From contig SVOL01000003.1 in assembly GCA_015066395.1 (NCBI GenBank), positions 62,001 to 126,000 of the forward strand: a stretch of DNA of 64,000 nucleotides, written 5' to 3'. A program made the position numbers and the translations under genes. Within the stretch, counting starts at the first letter, position 1; each line of letters begins with the position of its first letter. The notes under the pieces were generated by a model that was not told the origin of the DNA, did not search any database, and saw only the letters and a list, made by a program, of their open reading frames with translations. The stretch is from Oscillospiraceae bacterium. Its GTDB lineage: Bacteria; Bacillota; Clostridia; Oscillospirales; Acutalibacteraceae. This document shows, in pieces, positions 60,298 through 64,000 of the stretch.

Positions 60298-60392
60298 AAT
60301 ATTTACTCCTATCTGAAATTTATATTTGTTTTGTCAATTAACTTAAGTTTAGCGTTTAAAATGAACAACAAAACCAAATTTCCTCGGTTAAC

Positions 60393-60421
60393 ATTATACT
60401 TTAGAAAGTCAATCCAGTCAA
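60393..60421 (-). promoter_or_regulatory. Promoter of pckG
   Basis: Minus-strand -35 TTGACT (60416-60421), 17-bp spacer, -10 TATAAT (60393-60398), giving a leader of about 90 nt. Confidence 0.8.
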
Positions 60422-60553
60422 GCAAATTTACAATGTTTTTACAAATTTCGTTAAACCTTTAACAGTTGGGTAATATTCTGCCCGAAAAATCGTTAAATAT
60501 CACCATTGTCCGCGAAGAATAATCGCCCGAAATGAAGGACGCAGAACTCTAAT

Positions 60554-60661
60554 GAGGTGAAATTTTTATTTTTGTTGTGTAAAAACGCGCCTTCGACGGC
60601 TACACCTCATCAGTCACCGAAGTGACAGCCTCTCCTCAAGGAGAAGCCTCAAAATTTCCTC
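60554..60661. repeat. Interspersed palindromic repeat (MITE-like)
   Basis: Outer arms GAGGTGAAATTTT (60554-60566) and AAAATTTCCTC (60651-60661) enclose CTCATCAGTCACCGAAGTGACAG-type sequence with hairpins GTCAC-CGAA-GTGAC and TCTCCT-CA-AGGAGA. The CTCATCAGTCAC...GGAGAAGCC type is a widespread intergenic repeat of gut Clostridia. The 462-bp gap 60298-60759 contains otherwise only the pckG promoter and the spoVAC leader. Confidence 0.6.
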
Positions 60662-60759
60662 GGCTTCACCGGACAATGCCGGCAGAACGATGACTGTGAC
60701 GTGGCTGTGACGCATAAATCCCTATTTTCGGCGAAACATATCAAAAAGGAGAGAACTGT

Positions 60760-61203
60760 ATGAAAATCTCAAAATCCGACTACCGGACATTGGCCGAAAA
60801 GTCATCACCCAAATCACCCATTTTAAAAAACTGCTCGCTGGCGTTTTTAGTGGGCGGCACTATCTGCACCATCGGTCAGATATTGCTCACGTGTTACCAA
60901 AAATTGCCGATCAAGCCCGAGGACGCGAAGACCCTCGTGTCAGTAAGCCTCATTTTTATGGCGGCCGTATTAACGGCATTCGGAATCTTCGATAAAATCG
61001 CTAAACACGCCGGAGCCGGAACGCTGGTGCCGATTACCGGCTTTGCAAACGCGGTGGTCTCACCCGCCATCGAATATAAAGCCGAAGGCTTTGTATTGGG
61101 TGTCGGCGCGAAAATGTTCACTATTGCCGGACCTGTCATCGTCTACGGCACGGTGGCAAGTGTGATTTACGGAGTTGTTTATTGGCTCATAAATATGACA
61201 TAA
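60760..61203 (+). CDS. spoVAC: Stage V sporulation protein AC
   Basis: 147 residues with four TMs. Typical SpoVAC strings: PILKNCSLAFLVGGTICTIGQ, VPITGFANAVVSPAIEYKAEGFVLGVGAKMFTIAGPVIVYG. SpoVAC is a spore inner-membrane component for dipicolinic acid uptake and release, with mechanosensitive behaviour described in B. subtilis. The usual spoVAD and spoVAE partners do not follow; the next gene is on the other strand. RBS AAAGGAGAG. No clear sigma-G promoter found. Confidence 0.92.
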   Translation: MKISKSDYRTLAEKSSPKSPILKNCSLAFLVGGTICTIGQILLTCYQKLPIKPEDAKTLVSVSLIFMAAVLTAFGIFDKIAKHAGAGTLVPITGFANAVVSPAIEYKAEGFVLGVGAKMFTIAGPVIVYGTVASVIYGVVYWLINMT

Positions 61204-61245
61204 AACAGGCTTGACCGAATCGGTCAAGCCTGTTGTTATTTTATC
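61202..61245. terminator. Terminator between spoVAC and the surface-protein gene
   Basis: Thirteen-bp perfect stem AACAGGCTTGACC/GGTCAAGCCTGTT around a 5-nt loop, T-rich after it. Confidence 0.82.
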
Positions 61246-63391
61246 TCTTCTTTTTTAATACTATAACCGTTATTATTACAAGAACGGCTCCTATAAGAGT
61301 AACGCCTAAAACGATCCAAACAATAGTCTTATGATTAACATTTAACGGCTTTGCAACGTCTGTATCAAGCGAACTGCTGTCCGAAGTTTCGGGTTCGTCA
61401 GGAGTTTCTATCACACTTGCCGTTTCTTTTAAAACCGGAATTACCAACGTATCTTTCTCGTTGCAACTTTCGCAAACACGTTGCATTTTTCCCTCAGTCG
61501 TATATGTGGCCTCTGATATCAGAGTCCATTCGCCGAAAATATGCTCTGTAGCGGCAATTTCTACTATTTCTTTTGCCTCACACAGCTCACATTTTCTCTC
61601 TGAAAAACCCTTAGTAGCACAAGTTGCCTCCTTAACAATCTCCCACTCACCATAAACATGAGTATGTCCATCCGCTCCAAGCGGCGGGATAGTTTTACTC
61701 TCCACAGCCAAGCAATCGGTACATTTTCGCACTTCGGTTCCGCTTTCAGTTATTGTGGGTTCTTTTTCAATCTGCCACTCTTGCCACTTGTGTCCGGTTG
61801 CCGCAATATCAGTCCTATCGGCAACCACGGTGCAACGTGTGCAATGATGTGATTTAACACCCGCGACTGTACACGACGGTTCCACATCAACTGTCCATGC
61901 TTGTGAAAAATCATGTCCCAATGCGGAAACAACCGCGGTTTCAAATGCCCCACAAAAGCAGTTGCGCTGTTTAATGCCTTCAATCGTACATGTCACGGCC
62001 TTTGTGGTGAACCACTGCCCGTAAGAATGAGCAAGCTGATCGATTGCTGTTACATCTGTTACCGCAGAACATCTTGTACAATGACGGGATTTACTTCCGG
62101 CAGACGTACATGTGGCCGCAACATCGATCGTCCACGACGGTGAATAATCATGACCTAATGCCGCAACAGTAGTTGTTTCAATCGCTCCGCAAGAGCAATA
62201 ACGCTGTTTGCTGCCCTCCGTGGTGCAAGTGGGAGCTATTACCGTCTGCCACTCACCGTAAGAATGAACGTTCGTGGCGTTTATCGTTATGATCTCACTT
62301 TGCAAGCACTCCGTGCAAGTACGTTGTTTTTTACCCTCTCTTATACAGGTGGCAGGTTCCGTGATCTCCCAAGGACCAAAAGTGTGAGTTCCCGTTGTGC
62401 TGAAGTAGGCTTCATCACTCCAGTATGCCGAGCCGTTGACCTCGCAATAGAATTGATAATAGTATCCCGTACAATGGATCAATGTCAAATTCAATTCACC
62501 ATTCATATTAAACCAAGAATGAATTTTTGTTTCTCCAACATAACTCTGTGAAGGGGCGTGGAATAACGACCAACCGTTTTCATACGTGTCGCCGGCTCTT
62601 TTTACCCTGATTCCAAGCTTTGTGACAGGGTAACCTGACGGTTTTGTTATTAAGTTATGGAGTATTGCATTGGTATTTGTAATTGTGTTCGAATGATCGG
62701 AGTTATAATTATACACTGTAACAGTAGTATTAGTATTATCAGATACATTTGTAGTCGTTATCGTATTGTATATCCAAACGGCTTTGCCTTTCGAATTACA
62801 CTCTTTGGCAAAATTTGACCAAGTGGTATATGCAAGATAAATAATAGGATTCGAGTCAGTATTATAACTTGTATAATAAAAACCGTTAGCATCATACGCT
62901 ATAAATGAAATCGAATGAATGCCGTCTATACGAATGTGTTCTCCAAATTGTGCATGAGTTGTTATAAGCTCCTTAATACTGTTAGCCGTTAACGAACCAG
63001 CTGTTCCGGTTGCGTATTTGCGGCTTGCCGAGTTAGCAATTGCATTAAAAACATATTTACATACATAATTTGAATATGTCATACAACCACCGGAATTAGT
63101 GATTGTATACGTCGCGCCATTGTCCACAACCGCGGAATGAGGATACGTACTATTTGTGTAAGGAAAGGTTTTCTGATATGCTGCGGCGTATTGAGAACTA
63201 TACATTAAATAGTATGCCTTGTTATACGCGACCGAACCTTCGTTTTTTTGTACTAAATTAAGAGCGTTTTCTACACCGGAGCCAGTGATTTTTTGTGTAT
63301 AAAACGCTGCTTCAGCACTAATTGTCATGGTTGCCGTCATTGTGCTTACCAGCAAAACAACCATCATTAATAAAACCCACGTTCTTTTCAT
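61241..63391 (-). CDS. Surface protein: papain-like N-terminal domain and repeated Cys motifs, C-terminal TM
   Basis: About 716 residues. Signal peptide (TWVLLMMVVLLVSTMTATM...AEA), then a ~200-residue domain with GGCMTYSNYVCKYVFN and GIHSISFIAYDANGFYYTSYN, an NlpC/P60 or CHAP-like Cys/His layout. Next a fibronectin-like stretch, then about seven to eight repeats of ~40 residues of the form H-YG-W--..ATCT-EG-K-R-C--C (61400-62400), a Thr/Glu/Ser linker, a TM (TIVWIVLGVTLIGAVLVIITVIVL) and KKKR. Membrane-anchored outer protein. ATG at 63391 has GGAGG upstream. Catalysis is inference. Confidence 0.72.
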   Translation of the reverse strand: MKRTWVLLMMVVLLVSTMTATMTISAEAAFYTQKITGSGVENALNLVQKNEGSVAYNKAYYLMYSSQYAAAYQKTFPYTNSTYPHSAVVDNGATYTITNSGGCMTYSNYVCKYVFNAIANSASRKYATGTAGSLTANSIKELITTHAQFGEHIRIDGIHSISFIAYDANGFYYTSYNTDSNPIIYLAYTTWSNFAKECNSKGKAVWIYNTITTTNVSDNTNTTVTVYNYNSDHSNTITNTNAILHNLITKPSGYPVTKLGIRVKRAGDTYENGWSLFHAPSQSYVGETKIHSWFNMNGELNLTLIHCTGYYYQFYCEVNGSAYWSDEAYFSTTGTHTFGPWEITEPATCIREGKKQRTCTECLQSEIITINATNVHSYGEWQTVIAPTCTTEGSKQRYCSCGAIETTTVAALGHDYSPSWTIDVAATCTSAGSKSRHCTRCSAVTDVTAIDQLAHSYGQWFTTKAVTCTIEGIKQRNCFCGAFETAVVSALGHDFSQAWTVDVEPSCTVAGVKSHHCTRCTVVADRTDIAATGHKWQEWQIEKEPTITESGTEVRKCTDCLAVESKTIPPLGADGHTHVYGEWEIVKEATCATKGFSERKCELCEAKEIVEIAATEHIFGEWTLISEATYTTEGKMQRVCESCNEKDTLVIPVLKETASVIETPDEPETSDSSSLDTDVAKPLNVNHKTIVWIVLGVTLIGAVLVIITVIVLKKKR

Positions 63392-63460
63392 TTTCTTTTC
63401 CTCCATAAAGATAAAATATGTGCAGCCGATTACTCTGACTGTCTTAACATTCATTAATTG

Positions 63461-64000
63461 TTATTTTCTCTTTTTAAGTATAAGTTTAACAATCAACAAA
63501 ACAATAAACTCCACCACCGCAAAGGGAACGGCATAAACAATAAAATTGACAGGTGCTATAATAAACCCGAGCAGAAACATACCAATGGTCAGTTTGCCTA
63601 CAATAAGTTGCTCGATTATATAAATAATAAAAGCGATTAATACACCTATAACTAAAAATAGCAGTAACCCTTTTGCAATCAGGCTTTCACCGGCTTGTGA
63701 ATAAGCAGTTGTTTTTTTAAATATTTTAGATAAAATAACAATATTGGTTACGGCAAAAGAAGCGAATCCGGTGAGGAACATAGCAAAATTTGCCCATTTC
63801 CAACTCACGGTAAAATACATATGGTATACCAATATTAAAAACAGAATCACGCCCGCAATAATAGCCAAAATTTTAGCAAAAATCCCAAAACATCCGGGTG
63901 CCGGATCCGGAGACGGGTCATGTTCTTTGTTGTTGCGATTATTTTCATCGTTTGTATCATTTGATCCTACAGGAATAGCACGTTGCAATTCCGGAAAGAG
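63461..64000 (-). CDS. Hypothetical membrane protein (5' end outside window)
   Basis: The frame is open to the window edge, so the start lies beyond 64000; a TTG at 63988 is possible but has no RBS. Visible part: a Asn/Asp/Pro-rich hydrophilic start, then four TMs (FAKILAIIAGVILFLILVYHMY, NFAMFLTGFASFAVTNIVIL, GLLLFLVIGVLIAFIIYII, LGFIIAPVNFIVYAVPFAVVEFIVLLI) and a KKRK end. Lies 69 bp upstream of the surface-protein ATG on the same strand; likely one operon. Family not recognised. Confidence 0.65.
   Translation of the reverse strand, partial: LFPELQRAIPVGSNDTNDENNRNNKEHDPSPDPAPGCFGIFAKILAIIAGVILFLILVYHMYFTVSWKWANFAMFLTGFASFAVTNIVILSKIFKKTTAYSQAGESLIAKGLLLFLVIGVLIAFIIYIIEQLIVGKLTIGMFLLGFIIAPVNFIVYAVPFAVVEFIVLLIVKLILKKRK

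Noticed and set aside
58594-60462. 622-codon open frame antisense to pckG
   Set aside because: It lies fully opposite a certain gene with strongly biased codons, has no RBS and no recognisable domain; it is a by-product of codon bias in pckG.

Overview
The window looks like the chromosome of a strictly anaerobic, endospore-forming Gram-positive of the class Clostridia, most likely an Oscillospirales/Ruminococcaceae-type gut organism. Reasons visible in the sequence: an uninterrupted sporulation sigma factor K gene, spoIIQ-like, yqfC/yqfD, ylbJ and spoVAC genes; an oxygen-sensitive class III ribonucleotide reductase (nrdD/nrdG); a GTP-type PEP carboxykinase; many lipoproteins with Firmicute lipoboxes; strong GGAGG-type ribosome binding sites; and sigma-A promoters with 17-bp spacers. 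No phage, plasmid or complete insertion sequence is present, and there is no CRISPR array.

Layout. 1-7.4 kb: a membrane-protein tail, a lipoprotein, a histidine phosphatase divergent from an XRE regulator, sigK, a three-gene polar amino-acid ABC importer and a SpoIIQ-like M23 protein. 7.4-12.6 kb: a minus-strand cluster with a degenerate LytR-CpsA-Psr-like protein, a transglutaminase-like lipoprotein and a very large fused ABC ATPase/permease. 12.66 kb: tRNA-Val, then 675 bp of hairpin repeats. 13.4-15.6 kb: three unrecognised genes (lipoprotein plus two membrane proteins). 15.6-16.1 kb: an inverted repeat and a decayed gene remnant. 16.3-24.0 kb: yerC(hisR)-hisZGDCBHAF-hisIE, one long overlapping operon. 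24.1-28.2 kb: trxB, a nrdD fused to a redoxin domain with tandem NrdR boxes, and nrdG. 28.2-32.9 kb: an exopolysaccharide-control operon (CpsB-like PHP phosphatase, Ig-like membrane protein, two Wzz/BY-kinase fusions, one with a Gly-Tyr tail). 33-39 kb: metY, rpe, a MecA-like adaptor, a phosphohexomutase, a DMT exporter and a YgjP-like metalloprotein. 39-45.9 kb: a DUF2628-type protein, YfhO, a 158-bp element with 22-bp terminal inverted repeats, a zinc-ribbon/pseudokinase/PASTA protein, rsmE and a frameshifted XRE gene. 45.9-55.4 kb: minus-strand conserved block lipoprotein, nhaC-like, mutS2, recO, yqzL, era, ybeY, phoH, yqfD, yqfC. 55.6-64 kb: ylbJ, a small Cys-rich protein, tRNA-His and tRNA-Gln, a four-helix-bundle/TIGR04076 pair, pckG, an orphan spoVAC, and a large Cys-repeat surface protein.

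How the genes work together. The most informative regulatory link is a 30-bp palindromic site present both over the yerC-his promoter and over the promoter of the amino-acid ABC importer 10 kb away (19/30 identical, same half-sites, but placed differently relative to the -10 boxes). This makes the importer a candidate histidine transporter in a HisR/YerC regulon. The histidine operon lacks a histidinol-phosphate phosphatase. The nrdD-redoxin fusion next to trxB suggests a thioredoxin-reductase-fed class III reductase, and the paired NrdR boxes sit directly upstream of its promoter. Several intergenic regions carry families of short palindromes whose copies could be searched genome-wide.
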